Positions 1-7,128 of a stretch of 7,924 bases of DNA are shown one piece after another (the first letter of the stretch is position 1; each line of letters opens with the position of its first letter). The position numbers were made by a program, and so were the translations under genes. The stretch is from Legionellales bacterium (GTDB lineage: Bacteria; Pseudomonadota; Gammaproteobacteria; WLWR01), in the NCBI GenBank assembly GCA_012103495.1, contig WLWR01000072.1, positions 1 to 7,924 of the forward strand. The letters run 5' to 3'. Under the pieces are notes generated by a model. It did not search any database and was not told the DNA's origin. It saw nothing but the letters and a program-made list of their open reading frames with translations.

Positions 1-190
1 TGTTTTTATTTAGAGATTCTTGGGATAGGTAGGTAGAATTATCTTTTATGATATACTTTTTGCTTTTGAAAAATAAATCGCTCATTTCAACTTTTTGAGA
101 ACCAACCGCATCAGAAAAGCTATGAGATTTTTGAGGCAAAATATTGCCGATTTCCATAAAATCTAACTTGTGGGCATTTATTTTTTCTTC
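1..190 (-). other. Foreign-looking AT-rich segment fused in frame to the glutamate dehydrogenase
   Basis: Bases 1-180 contain 55 G or C by hand count (about 31%), against 42-47% in the next two 60-base lines. Read in the dehydrogenase frame they encode about 60 hydrophilic, Lys/Ser/Asn-rich residues with no resemblance to the family's C-terminal region. The other two minus-strand frames contain stops and do not restore the expected LTRPELAVL motif, so a simple frameshift does not explain the change. At this composition, about 60 codons without a stop would occur by chance only about 1% of the time, so the frame is probably genuinely coding. A possible independent start is the ATG complementary to 155-157 (MEIGNILPQ...), but no good Shine-Dalgarno sequence precedes it. 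I do not recognise the product. Insertion, fusion by deletion, and assembly misjoin are all possible. Confidence 0.7.
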
Positions 191-3100
191 AGGTAAAAAC
201 TCCAACGCCCGCTCCAACAATCCTTGCTGTTCCAAATGATTGATGTAGCGGATGTGCAATGCGATATTTTTAGCGGCATGGGCTGCGGCTAAACTAATCG
301 CTTGTGTTTGTTTGTAATTATCTTCCAACACCAATTCAGCAACTTCTTCGGTCATATCAGCGAGCAATCGATTACGCTGTTTGTGTGTCATGTCACCTTG
401 TTCTACCAAATCGTTGAGCAAAATTTTGATATTGACCTCATGATCAGAACAATCCACACCTGCAGAATTATCGATAAAATCGGTATAAACCAAACCGCCA
501 TTCAACGAATAGTCAATGCGCGCCAATTGAGTCAATCCCAAGTTGCCACCTTCACCCACCACTTTGCAGCACAATTGATTGGCATTGATGCGGATGGCAT
601 CATTGGTCTTATCACCAACATCGGCATGCCGCTCGTGCTCAGCTTTTACAAAAGTACCAATCCCTCCACTCCAAAATAAATCCACTTCGGCCATGAGCAT
701 GGCACGAATTAAATCGTTGGGTACCATGGTGTCTTGCTCCATACCTAACAATTGCTTGATTTGTGGTGTCAATCGAATGGATTTCGCCTTGCGGTCAAAT
801 ACGCCACCACCTTTGGAAATTAATTTGGCATCGTAGTCTTCCCAGGAAGATCGAGGTAAATGAAACAATCGTTCACGCTCGGCAAAACTAACTGCCGGAT
901 CAGGATCCGGATCTAAGAAAATATGTAAGTGATTAAAAGCACCGACCAATTTAATATGCTGTGACAATAACATGCCATTGCCAAACACATCGCCAGCCAT
1001 GTCACCAACACCAATCACGGTAAAATCTTCTTGCTGAATGTTTTGCCCCAATTCACGAAAGTGGCGTTTCACCGATTCCCAAGCACCACGGGCGGTGATC
1101 CCCATTTTTTTGTGGTCATAGCCAGCCGAACCACCGGAAGCAAATGCATCACCCAACCAAAAATGATAATCCGCCGCAATCTCATTGGCGATATCCGAAA
1201 AAGTCGCGGTACCTTTATCAGCCGCCACCACCAGATAATAATCATCGTCGTCATAACACACCACATTCGGGGGTTTGATCACTTTCCCACCTTGCAAATT
1301 GTCAGAAATATCTAACAAACCCCGAATGAAATTCTGATAACAGCGCACACCCTCGGCAATCACTTGCTCCCGAGATGCATGCTCCAACAAAGCTTTGGTT
1401 ACGAAACCACCTTTCGCCCCAGAAGGCACAATCACTGCATTTTTAACTTGTTGGGCTTTCATCAACCCCAACACTTCGGTGCGAAAATCTTCTCGTCGGT
1501 CCGACCAGCGTATCCCTCCACGCGCGACTTTACTGGTACGCAAATGCAAACCTTCAAATTGCGGGGAGTAAACAAAGATTTCATACGCTGGCAATGGCAA
1601 TGGCATATCAACGATCGCCGATGGGTTGAGTTTGAAACTTAAATAAGATTTTGGTTGCTGCTGGGCATCGCTTTGAAAAAAATTGGTACGCAACGTGGCA
1701 TGAATCACATCCAAATAGCGGCGTAAAATTCGATCTTCATCCAAATTTGCCACTCGCTCCAAACTATTGTACAAATGTTCTTCCAGCGTGGCGATTTGAC
1801 TGACTTTATGTGGATTGGGTTGTGGAGAAAACCGTAAATTAAATAAATCAATCAAATTACTGGTAATGTCTGCGTGAGATGCCAACGTATGCGCAACATA
1901 ATCACGACTGAAGGTGAATCCGGTTTGTTTAAAATAATGCGCATAACCTCGCAGCACCACCACTTCGCGCCAATTCAATCCAGCGATCACCACCAATTTA
2001 TTGAAGACATCATTTTCTGCGTGATGGCAGCAAATTTGCATGAATGCTTGCTGAAAATCTTCTTTGACTGTTTCCAAATCAAACGAAGCACCGGTTTCAT
2101 GCTCCATACCAAAGTCATTGATCCAAACACGATGCTTGGGTAAGCGTATTTCATAAGGGCTTTCGGTGATCACACGCATGCCCATATTTTCCAAAATTGG
2201 CAACACATCGGATAACGGCACTGGTTGATTGTATTGATACACTTTCAAACGCCAAGTACCATTGTGGGCATCCACCGGCCTGAAAAAATTAATGCTCAAT
2301 GGTGTTTGTTCACCCAGCAGTTGCATATGCTTTATATCGTACACCGCGGTGCGTGGGTTAAATTCATCACGATAACTAGAAGGAAACGCTTGAAAATAGC
2401 TACGCAACAATTCATTGCCCGATTCCTCGCCGTACATTTCCAACACATTTTCCGCCAACTCATCTTCCCAAGAACGAGCAATCTGGCGAATGCGCTGTTC
2501 CAATTCTGTTACATCGTATTGCACGGTTTGTTTCTTACCTAACCGAAACACAAAATGAATCCGTGCCAACACAGAATCGGAAAAGTGCGGCGAGAAAATA
2601 ACCTCTTGACTGTGGAACGCTTGCTCCAATTCGGTTTGAATAGCCAACCGCAATTGAGTATTAAACCGTTCTTTGGGAACATAAACCAAACAAGAAATAA
2701 AACGACCGTAAATATCTTTACGAGCAAACAAACGAATAATGCGGCGTTCTTGAATGTTAAACACCCCCAAAGCAATCTCCAGCAATTCTTCCGTACTGGC
2801 TTGAAACAAATCATCTCGTGGCAATGTTTCCAAAATATTTAACAGTGCCTTGCCCGAGTGACTGTGCGGACTCAAGTTAGCTTGCTCCACCACCGTGATC
2901 ACTTTGCGACGCAAAAAAGGAATGTGCTGCGGATTGGTATTGTAAGCCGCCGAAGTATACAACCCGATAATGCGTCGCTCGCCAATCACACGTCCTTTTT
3001 TATCAAATTGCTTAATGCCAATGTAATCGGTATAGGTGGGACGATGCACGGTTGAACGAGTGCTGGTTTTAGAAATAATCAAAATCTGCTGTGACAAAGT

Positions 3101-3961
3101 GGAAGCTTGCGCTTCCGGTGTCATCGATGACAATACGCGAGGAGAAGAAGGTTTCGTGTCAGAGCTGGACAATAATCCCAATCCGGAATCAACCACCGGC
3201 ATTAATACTTGTTCACCTTTTTCTTTCACTAATTGATAATCACGAATGCCTAAAAATGTAAAATGCTGTTCAATAATCCAATGTAAAAAATCCGTTGTTT
3301 CAGCAAAATCATCCGCATCCAATTGAGATTTCACTTTATCCAGGTTGCTGATCGATTGCTGCACTTTCGCGCGCATGGCTTGCCAATCGCGCACAGCCAG
3401 TCGGACATCGCCAAGGATACGCTGTATATTATCTGTCAATTCGTGTCGCACGTACTCATCGGTTTGCCGATCAATTTCAAAATAAATCACTGCCTCACAG
3501 TGTCGATGTTCACTTTCAATCATTCTGGGAAATAATTTCGTCACTCGGCCTTGTTTATCACGGTTGACTTTCAATCCACCCGTGTGGGTCAACATACGAG
3601 TGGTAAAGCCTAGCTGATCCAATTTCATACGCACTGAATCGACTAAGAATGGCATGTCATCGTGCAGAATTTGGATAACGGTATGCGTGGATTGCCAACC
3701 GTGTTTTTCATAATCTGGATTGTAAATTTGAATCTTGACTTCGTTGGCGGATCGCTTGCGATAAAAATGCCACAATGTCATCACCGATCCATACAAATCC
3801 TCAATCGAATGGTATTGCAAATCTTCCAACGCCGCGGTGGAATACAATTGGAGAAAAAAAACTTCGCACAACTCAGCTTGTTTATCAGTCAACTTCGCTT
3901 TGATTTTTTGTGCAACCGCCTGAATGATTGCCTGACGTTGTTGTTTATTATTCGCAGTCAT
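1..3961 (-). CDS. Large NAD-dependent glutamate dehydrogenase (about 1,600-residue class), C-terminus replaced, partial at left edge
   Basis: The enzyme oxidatively deaminates glutamate to 2-oxoglutarate and ammonia with NAD+, feeding amino-acid carbon into the TCA cycle in the cytoplasm. The frame opens at the ATG complementary to 3959-3961 and has no stop to the window edge (1,320 codons). N-terminal family landmarks are DDMPFLVDS (residues 101-109), HFTFLG (233-238) and GLYTSAAYN (from 333). The catalytic region holds RGGIRWSDRREDF (from 814), GAKGGFV with Lys850, GVGDMAGDVFGNG with Asp987, and a FLDPDPDP motif. Similarity continues to LEFLPEEK (about 1253-1260). The family then normally runs through an LTRPELAVLLAY-like segment and roughly 350 further residues. 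Here an unrelated low-GC tail follows in frame. The gene starts 3 bases after cysS ends. Family assignment is secure. Whether the protein is intact, fused or broken is not. No N-terminal frameshift was seen. Confidence 0.93.
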   Translation of the reverse strand, partial: MTANNKQQRQAIIQAVAQKIKAKLTDKQAELCEVFFLQLYSTAALEDLQYHSIEDLYGSVMTLWHFYRKRSANEVKIQIYNPDYEKHGWQSTHTVIQILHDDMPFLVDSVRMKLDQLGFTTRMLTHTGGLKVNRDKQGRVTKLFPRMIESEHRHCEAVIYFEIDRQTDEYVRHELTDNIQRILGDVRLAVRDWQAMRAKVQQSISNLDKVKSQLDADDFAETTDFLHWIIEQHFTFLGIRDYQLVKEKGEQVLMPVVDSGLGLLSSSDTKPSSPRVLSSMTPEAQASTLSQQILIISKTSTRSTVHRPTYTDYIGIKQFDKKGRVIGERRIIGLYTSAAYNTNPQHIPFLRRKVITVVEQANLSPHSHSGKALLNILETLPRDDLFQASTEELLEIALGVFNIQERRIIRLFARKDIYGRFISCLVYVPKERFNTQLRLAIQTELEQAFHSQEVIFSPHFSDSVLARIHFVFRLGKKQTVQYDVTELEQRIRQIARSWEDELAENVLEMYGEESGNELLRSYFQAFPSSYRDEFNPRTAVYDIKHMQLLGEQTPLSINFFRPVDAHNGTWRLKVYQYNQPVPLSDVLPILENMGMRVITESPYEIRLPKHRVWINDFGMEHETGASFDLETVKEDFQQAFMQICCHHAENDVFNKLVVIAGLNWREVVVLRGYAHYFKQTGFTFSRDYVAHTLASHADITSNLIDLFNLRFSPQPNPHKVSQIATLEEHLYNSLERVANLDEDRILRRYLDVIHATLRTNFFQSDAQQQPKSYLSFKLNPSAIVDMPLPLPAYEIFVYSPQFEGLHLRTSKVARGGIRWSDRREDFRTEVLGLMKAQQVKNAVIVPSGAKGGFVTKALLEHASREQVIAEGVRCYQNFIRGLLDISDNLQGGKVIKPPNVVCYDDDDYYLVVAADKGTATFSDIANEIAADYHFWLGDAFASGGSAGYDHKKMGITARGAWESVKRHFRELGQNIQQEDFTVIGVGDMAGDVFGNGMLLSQHIKLVGAFNHLHIFLDPDPDPAVSFAERERLFHLPRSSWEDYDAKLISKGGGVFDRKAKSIRLTPQIKQLLGMEQDTMVPNDLIRAMLMAEVDLFWSGGIGTFVKAEHERHADVGDKTNDAIRINANQLCCKVVGEGGNLGLTQLARIDYSLNGGLVYTDFIDNSAGVDCSDHEVNIKILLNDLVEQGDMTHKQRNRLLADMTEEVAELVLEDNYKQTQAISLAAAHAAKNIALHIRYINHLEQQGLLERALEFLPEEKINAHKLDFMEIGNILPQKSHSFSDAVGSQKVEMSDLFFKSKKYIIKDNSTYLSQESLNKN

Positions 3962-3964
3962 CTG

Positions 3965-5374
3965 TTATAAATCCTCTTGTGAATGCAAGCGCCAGATAGT
4001 CCCTTCAGCCGTATCCTCTAATTCAATGCCCATATCCAATAATTGCGTACGGATATGATCCGCCTGCGCCCAATCGCGCTCGTCTCTTGCCGCATGACGT
4101 TCGCTAATCAGCACTTCAATTTGTTGCTGCCGTGCTTCATCCAGTGCTCCTTGCAAAAAAGTATTGGGATCTTGTTGCAAAATACCCAACACAGAACCCA
4201 GTTGTACCAATGTGTGCGCTAACATTTTTGCTTGAGTTTGGTCGACTTGGCGCAGTCGATTGATTTCATGAGTCAAATCAAATAACACAGCCAATGCTTC
4301 CGGGGTATTAAAATCATCGTCCATCACTGCCACAAATCGTTGCTGATAAGTTTCACTGACCGAAGATAAATCAATCGGTTGCTCAACGGTAACCGTCAAC
4401 CCTCTTAGACATGTATAAAATCGTTCCAACGCTTGTTGTGCCGATTGTAAATTGGCTTGTGAGTAATTGAGTTGACTGCGGTAGTGACTGGATAATAAAA
4501 AATAACGAACGGTCTCTGGATGATATTTGGCTAAGACATCACGAATGGTAAAAAAATTACCCAATGACTTGGACATTTTTTGTCGGTTAATTTGCAAATA
4601 ACCCACATGCATCCACCATTTGGCGAACGGTTTGCCAGTGGCCGCTTCCGATTGTGCAATTTCATTTTCGTGATGGGGAAATTGCAAATCAAAACCACCC
4701 CCATGAATATCAAACGTTTCCCCCAAGCAGTGCATTGACATGGCCGAACATTCAATATGCCAGCCAGGACGTCCACTGCCCCACGGTGAATCCCACGCTG
4801 GCTCGTTTGGCTTGGCTTGTTTCCACAATACAAAATCCAAAGCATTGCGTTTTACCTCAACCACCCCAATGCGTGCACCGGCTTCTTGTCCGGCTAAATC
4901 TTTGTGAGCGAGCAACCCATAATCAGCCCATTGACTGACATCAAAATACACATCACCATTGCTGGCTTGATACGCTACGCCACGCTGCATTAATGTTTCA
5001 ATCAACTCGATAATTTGCGGTAAATGTTCAGTGGCACGCGGTTGCGCATCCGCTGGCAAGATGTGCAAGGCTTGCGCATCTTGGTGCATTGCTTTAATAA
5101 AGTAATCGGTTAATTCAGTTACTGATTGTTGCCGTTCGTGCGCGCGCCGAATGATTTTGTCATCAATGTCCGTGATGTTGCAAACGTATTGCACTTGATA
5201 ACCACGTGCTCGCAAGTAACGTACGACCACATCAAAACTGACCATAGAACGAGCGTGGCCTAAGTGACAATAATCGTACACTGTCATTCCACACACATAC
5301 ACCTTGACTTGCCCAGGCGTTAACGGGGTAAATGGCTGCTTTTGCTTGGTCAGCGAATTGTAAATATTGAGCAT
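3965..5374 (-). CDS. cysS: Cysteinyl-tRNA synthetase
   Basis: It attaches cysteine to tRNA-Cys using ATP in the cytoplasm and is normally essential. At 469 residues it is close to the 461 of E. coli CysS. The class I signatures are present: HLGH at 37-40 (the HIGH motif) and KMSKS at 266-270. The active-site zinc ligands that discriminate cysteine are all visible: Cys28, Cys209, His234 and Glu238, at the E. coli positions. The C-terminal segment (about 424-463, with RDERDWAQADHIRTQL and EDTAEGTIWRL) is the usual family ending. The start is the ATG at 5372-5374, giving the canonical MLNIYNSLT opening. Its Shine-Dalgarno is weak (GGTAG, 7 bases upstream). It is the first gene of a probable two-gene operon with the glutamate dehydrogenase and is divergent from msrA. 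Nothing suggests loss of function. Confidence 0.98.
   Translation of the reverse strand: MLNIYNSLTKQKQPFTPLTPGQVKVYVCGMTVYDYCHLGHARSMVSFDVVVRYLRARGYQVQYVCNITDIDDKIIRRAHERQQSVTELTDYFIKAMHQDAQALHILPADAQPRATEHLPQIIELIETLMQRGVAYQASNGDVYFDVSQWADYGLLAHKDLAGQEAGARIGVVEVKRNALDFVLWKQAKPNEPAWDSPWGSGRPGWHIECSAMSMHCLGETFDIHGGGFDLQFPHHENEIAQSEAATGKPFAKWWMHVGYLQINRQKMSKSLGNFFTIRDVLAKYHPETVRYFLLSSHYRSQLNYSQANLQSAQQALERFYTCLRGLTVTVEQPIDLSSVSETYQQRFVAVMDDDFNTPEALAVLFDLTHEINRLRQVDQTQAKMLAHTLVQLGSVLGILQQDPNTFLQGALDEARQQQIEVLISERHAARDERDWAQADHIRTQLLDMGIELEDTAEGTIWRLHSQEDL
3973..3978 (-). promoter_or_regulatory. Ribosome binding site of the glutamate dehydrogenase, inside the cysS end
   Basis: The minus strand reads AAGAGG, ending 11 bases before the ATG at 3961. 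It lies within the last codons of cysS, whose stop is at 3965-3967. This supports the chosen start and suggests translational coupling between the two genes. Confidence 0.65.
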
Positions 5375-5468
5375 ATGGGAACTACCAATTGGCTATGATT
5401 AATAAAACGAGCCGTCATACAAACGTAGGCGATTGTAAGATAAAACACTAATGAATGGAAGTTGAGAG
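5375..5468. promoter_or_regulatory. Divergent intergenic region holding the cysS and msrA start signals
   Basis: These 94 non-coding bases lie between two genes pointing away from each other, so both promoters should be here or run into the neighbouring genes. I see no hexamer pair good enough to place either one. Weak candidates are TAAGAT (plus strand, about 5437) for msrA and TATTAA (minus strand, about 5400) for cysS, both with poor -35 partners. The msrA ribosome binding site is GGAAG at 5457-5461, 7 bases before its ATG. The location is inferred from gene layout. Confidence 0.5.
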
Positions 5469-5927
5469 ATGCAAACCGAACAAGCCATTTTTGCCGCTGG
5501 ATGTTTTTGGGGCGTAGAAGCTGTTTTTCGCCAAGTCCCCGGTGTGCTCGATACTTGTGTAGGATATACCGGTGGACACACCGTGGCACCCACCTATCAT
5601 CAAGTGTGTCAAGGTGATACCGGTCATGCCGAAGCCGTGCAATTGTTGTTTGATCCCAATCAACTCAGTTACTCACAATTACTTAATGTATTTTGGCAAT
5701 GTCACGATCCGACTACCCTCAATCGCCAAGGCGCTGATGTTGGCAGTCAATATCGATCGGTGATTTTTTATTGCGATCAACAGCAGCGACACTTGGCACA
5801 GCTCAGCAAACAGCACTGGATGGATCAACACCTTCAGGCTTGTGTGATTGTGACTGAGATCGTCGCCGCTCAGCCATTTTATCGCGCCGAAGCCTTCCAT
5901 CAACGCTATTTGGAACGTCGCCGTTGA
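5469..5927 (+). CDS. msrA: Peptide methionine-(S)-S-oxide reductase MsrA
   Basis: It reduces methionine-S-sulfoxide in proteins and free methionine back to methionine, repairing oxidative damage in the cytoplasm. The diagnostic GCFWGVE motif lies at residues 11-17, with catalytic Cys12. Further family segments are VGYTGG (31-36), GDTGHAE (49-55), the FDP and FWQCHDPTT stretches (61-63 and 75-83), GSQYRS (92-97), and the final FYRAEAFHQRYL (137-148). At 152 residues it is a short, single-domain form. It has no MsrB fusion, and it lacks a C-terminal extension with the resolving cysteines that many MsrA proteins use. Its other cysteines are at 30, 47, 78, 102 and 125. The ATG at 5469 is preceded by GGAAG. 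An ATG 18 bases upstream is in frame but meets a stop after four codons. It is divergent from cysS. minD follows on the same strand after 96 bases and probably has its own promoter. Confidence 0.96.
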   Translation: MQTEQAIFAAGCFWGVEAVFRQVPGVLDTCVGYTGGHTVAPTYHQVCQGDTGHAEAVQLLFDPNQLSYSQLLNVFWQCHDPTTLNRQGADVGSQYRSVIFYCDQQQRHLAQLSKQHWMDQHLQACVIVTEIVAAQPFYRAEAFHQRYLERRR

Positions 5928-5941
5928 ATGCCAAAAATCGA

Positions 5942-5980
5942 TTGTCAATGCTTCCTTTGACTGTACAAACTAGGTACAAT
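5942..5980 (+). promoter_or_regulatory. Candidate minDE promoter
   Basis: TTGTCA at 5942-5947 and TACAAA at 5964-5969 are 16 bases apart, an acceptable -35/-10 pair just after the msrA stop. A better -10 hexamer, TACAAT at 5975-5980, has only a poor -35 at the proper distance (TTCCTT). A second -35-like TTGACT (5957-5962) is only 12 bases from it, which is too short. Transcription would begin at about 5976-5987, leaving a leader of about 40-50 bases before minD. Assigned by eye only. Confidence 0.4.
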
Positions 5981-6006
5981 GCAGCCCATCTGTTTTAGTT
6001 AAGAAT

Positions 6007-6014
6007 AAAGAGGG
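6007..6014 (+). promoter_or_regulatory. minD ribosome binding site, supporting a GTG start
   Basis: AAAGAGGG lies 9 bases before the GTG at 6024-6026. An in-frame TGA sits just upstream of that GTG, and the protein opens exactly like other MinD proteins (SEIIVVTSGKGG). This decides the non-ATG start. Confidence 0.75.
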
Positions 6015-6023
6015 CTTCCCACT

Positions 6024-6854
6024 GTGAGTGAAATCATTGTTGTCACATCAGGTAAAGGTGGTGTCGGCAAGACCACCACCAGCGCGGCCATTGCCGCCGG
6101 CTTAGCCAAACAAGGTCACAAAACCGTGGTGATCGATTTTGACGTTGGCTTGCGCAATCTGGATATTGTGATGGGTTGTGAGCGCCGCGTCGTCTATGAT
6201 TTTGTCAATATTATTCATGGAGAAGCCGCCCTGTCACAAACTTTGATCAAAGACAAGCGCGAACCCAATTTATTTATTCTACCTGCCTCGCAAACCCGTG
6301 ATAAAGAAGCTCTGACTTTAGACGGTGTTGGACGAGTACTGGAAGAATTAAAGCAGCAATTTTCTTATATTATTTGCGACTCTCCCGCCGGTATTGAAAC
6401 CGGAGCACTGATGGCTATGTACTATGCCGATAGAGCGATTGTGGTCACCAACCCAGAAGTATCTTCGGTGCGTGATTCTGATCGGATTTTAGGCATTTTA
6501 GCCAGCAAAACCCGACGGGCAGAGCAAGGCGAGACGCCGATCAGCGAGCATTTGTTGCTGACACGCTACTCATTAGAACGTGTGGCCACTGGGGAAATGT
6601 TGTCGGTACAAGATGTGCAAGAAATTTTAGCCGTGCCTTTATTGGGGGTCATTCCAGAATCAAAAGCGGTACTACGTGCTTCCAACACTGGAACACCGGT
6701 CATCTTTGATGAAACCAGCGATGCAGGTCAAGCTTACTCTGACGCTGTGGAACGATTGCTGGGTAAAGACAAACCGCATCGATTTATTGGCGAAAAAAAG
6801 AAAGGTCTGTTTCGCCGTTTGTTTGATCGCAGTAAAGAGGAACAATTGGCATGA
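6024..6854 (+). CDS. minD: Septum site-determining ATPase MinD
   Basis: MinD is a membrane-associated ATPase. With MinE it forms pole-to-pole oscillations that keep the division inhibitor MinC away from mid-cell. It has 276 residues against 270 in E. coli, and most stretches are nearly identical. The deviant Walker A is GKGGVGKTT (10-18, with Lys11 and Lys16). The switch I/II-type segments are DFDVGLRNLD (38-47) and CDSPAGIETG (118-127), including Asp40. Ser147, Asp151 and Asp153 in EVSSVRDSD match the E. coli positions (Ser148, Asp152, Asp154) known for MinC and MinE binding. The amphipathic membrane-targeting helix is near 257-268 (EKKKGLFRRLFD), followed by a slightly longer tail than in E. 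coli. It starts with GTG. The stop overlaps the minE start in an ATGA arrangement. No minC lies upstream; the preceding gene is msrA. Confidence 0.98.
   Translation: MSEIIVVTSGKGGVGKTTTSAAIAAGLAKQGHKTVVIDFDVGLRNLDIVMGCERRVVYDFVNIIHGEAALSQTLIKDKREPNLFILPASQTRDKEALTLDGVGRVLEELKQQFSYIICDSPAGIETGALMAMYYADRAIVVTNPEVSSVRDSDRILGILASKTRRAEQGETPISEHLLLTRYSLERVATGEMLSVQDVQEILAVPLLGVIPESKAVLRASNTGTPVIFDETSDAGQAYSDAVERLLGKDKPHRFIGEKKKGLFRRLFDRSKEEQLA
6834..6840 (+). promoter_or_regulatory. minE ribosome binding site within minD
   Basis: AAAGAGG lies 10 bases before the minE ATG, inside the last codons of minD. It gives minE its own strong initiation signal in addition to the ATGA overlap. This suits the need for balanced MinD and MinE levels. 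Confidence 0.65.
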
Positions 6855-7123
6855 GTATCTTAAATTATTTCCGCAAGCAAAAGCCATCCGCCAACATCGC
6901 CAAAGAGCGGTTGCAAATCATTATTTCGCATGAGCGCAGCGCGCGCCAACAACCTGATTTCCTCCCCCGCTTGCAACAAGACATTGTGGAAGTAATTGCT
7001 AAATACATTGCCATTGATCAGGATCAAGTCAATGTTCAATTAGAACACATTGGTGACAATGCTATCTTGGAATTGAACATCACCATGCCTGAAATCGCGC
7101 TGGAATCATCGGCTGATGATTGA
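6851..7123 (+). CDS. minE: Cell division topological specificity factor MinE
   Basis: MinE binds membrane-bound MinD, stimulates its ATPase and releases it from the membrane, restricting MinCD inhibition to the cell poles. It has 90 residues, against 88 in E. coli. The N-terminal membrane-targeting stretch is ILNYFRK (3-9). The MinD-contact segment is ANIAKERLQIII (14-25), nearly identical to E. coli. The C-terminal topological specificity domain follows, with FLPRLQQDIVEVIAKY (37-52), VNVQLE (60-65) and AILELNITMP (71-80). The ATG overlaps the minD stop by 4 bases, so translation is probably coupled. The stop codon lies only 5 bases from that of the convergent membrane-protein gene. Confidence 0.98.
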   Translation: MSILNYFRKQKPSANIAKERLQIIISHERSARQQPDFLPRLQQDIVEVIAKYIAIDQDQVNVQLEHIGDNAILELNITMPEIALESSADD

Positions 7124-7128
7124 CTCAC

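Noticed and set aside
1..200. A simple frameshift as the cause of the altered dehydrogenase C-terminus
   Set aside because: The other two minus-strand frames hit stops within a few codons of the junction and never show the expected LTRPELAVL-like motif. The composition also changes at the same place.
302..3970. Many plus-strand open frames of 60-125 codons antisense to the dehydrogenase gene
   Set aside because: They are shadows of a long, clearly conserved minus-strand coding frame. None resembles a known protein, and their frames and sizes fit chance openings opposite coding sequence.
4531..4938. Open frames on both strands within cysS
   Set aside because: Both overlap the cysS coding frame, which has the full set of synthetase motifs. 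They show no independent support.
5957..5980. TTGACT and TACAAT read as one promoter for minD
   Set aside because: The spacer is only 12 bases, too short for a sigma-70 promoter. TTGTCA at 5942 with TACAAA at 5964 (16 bases) fits better.
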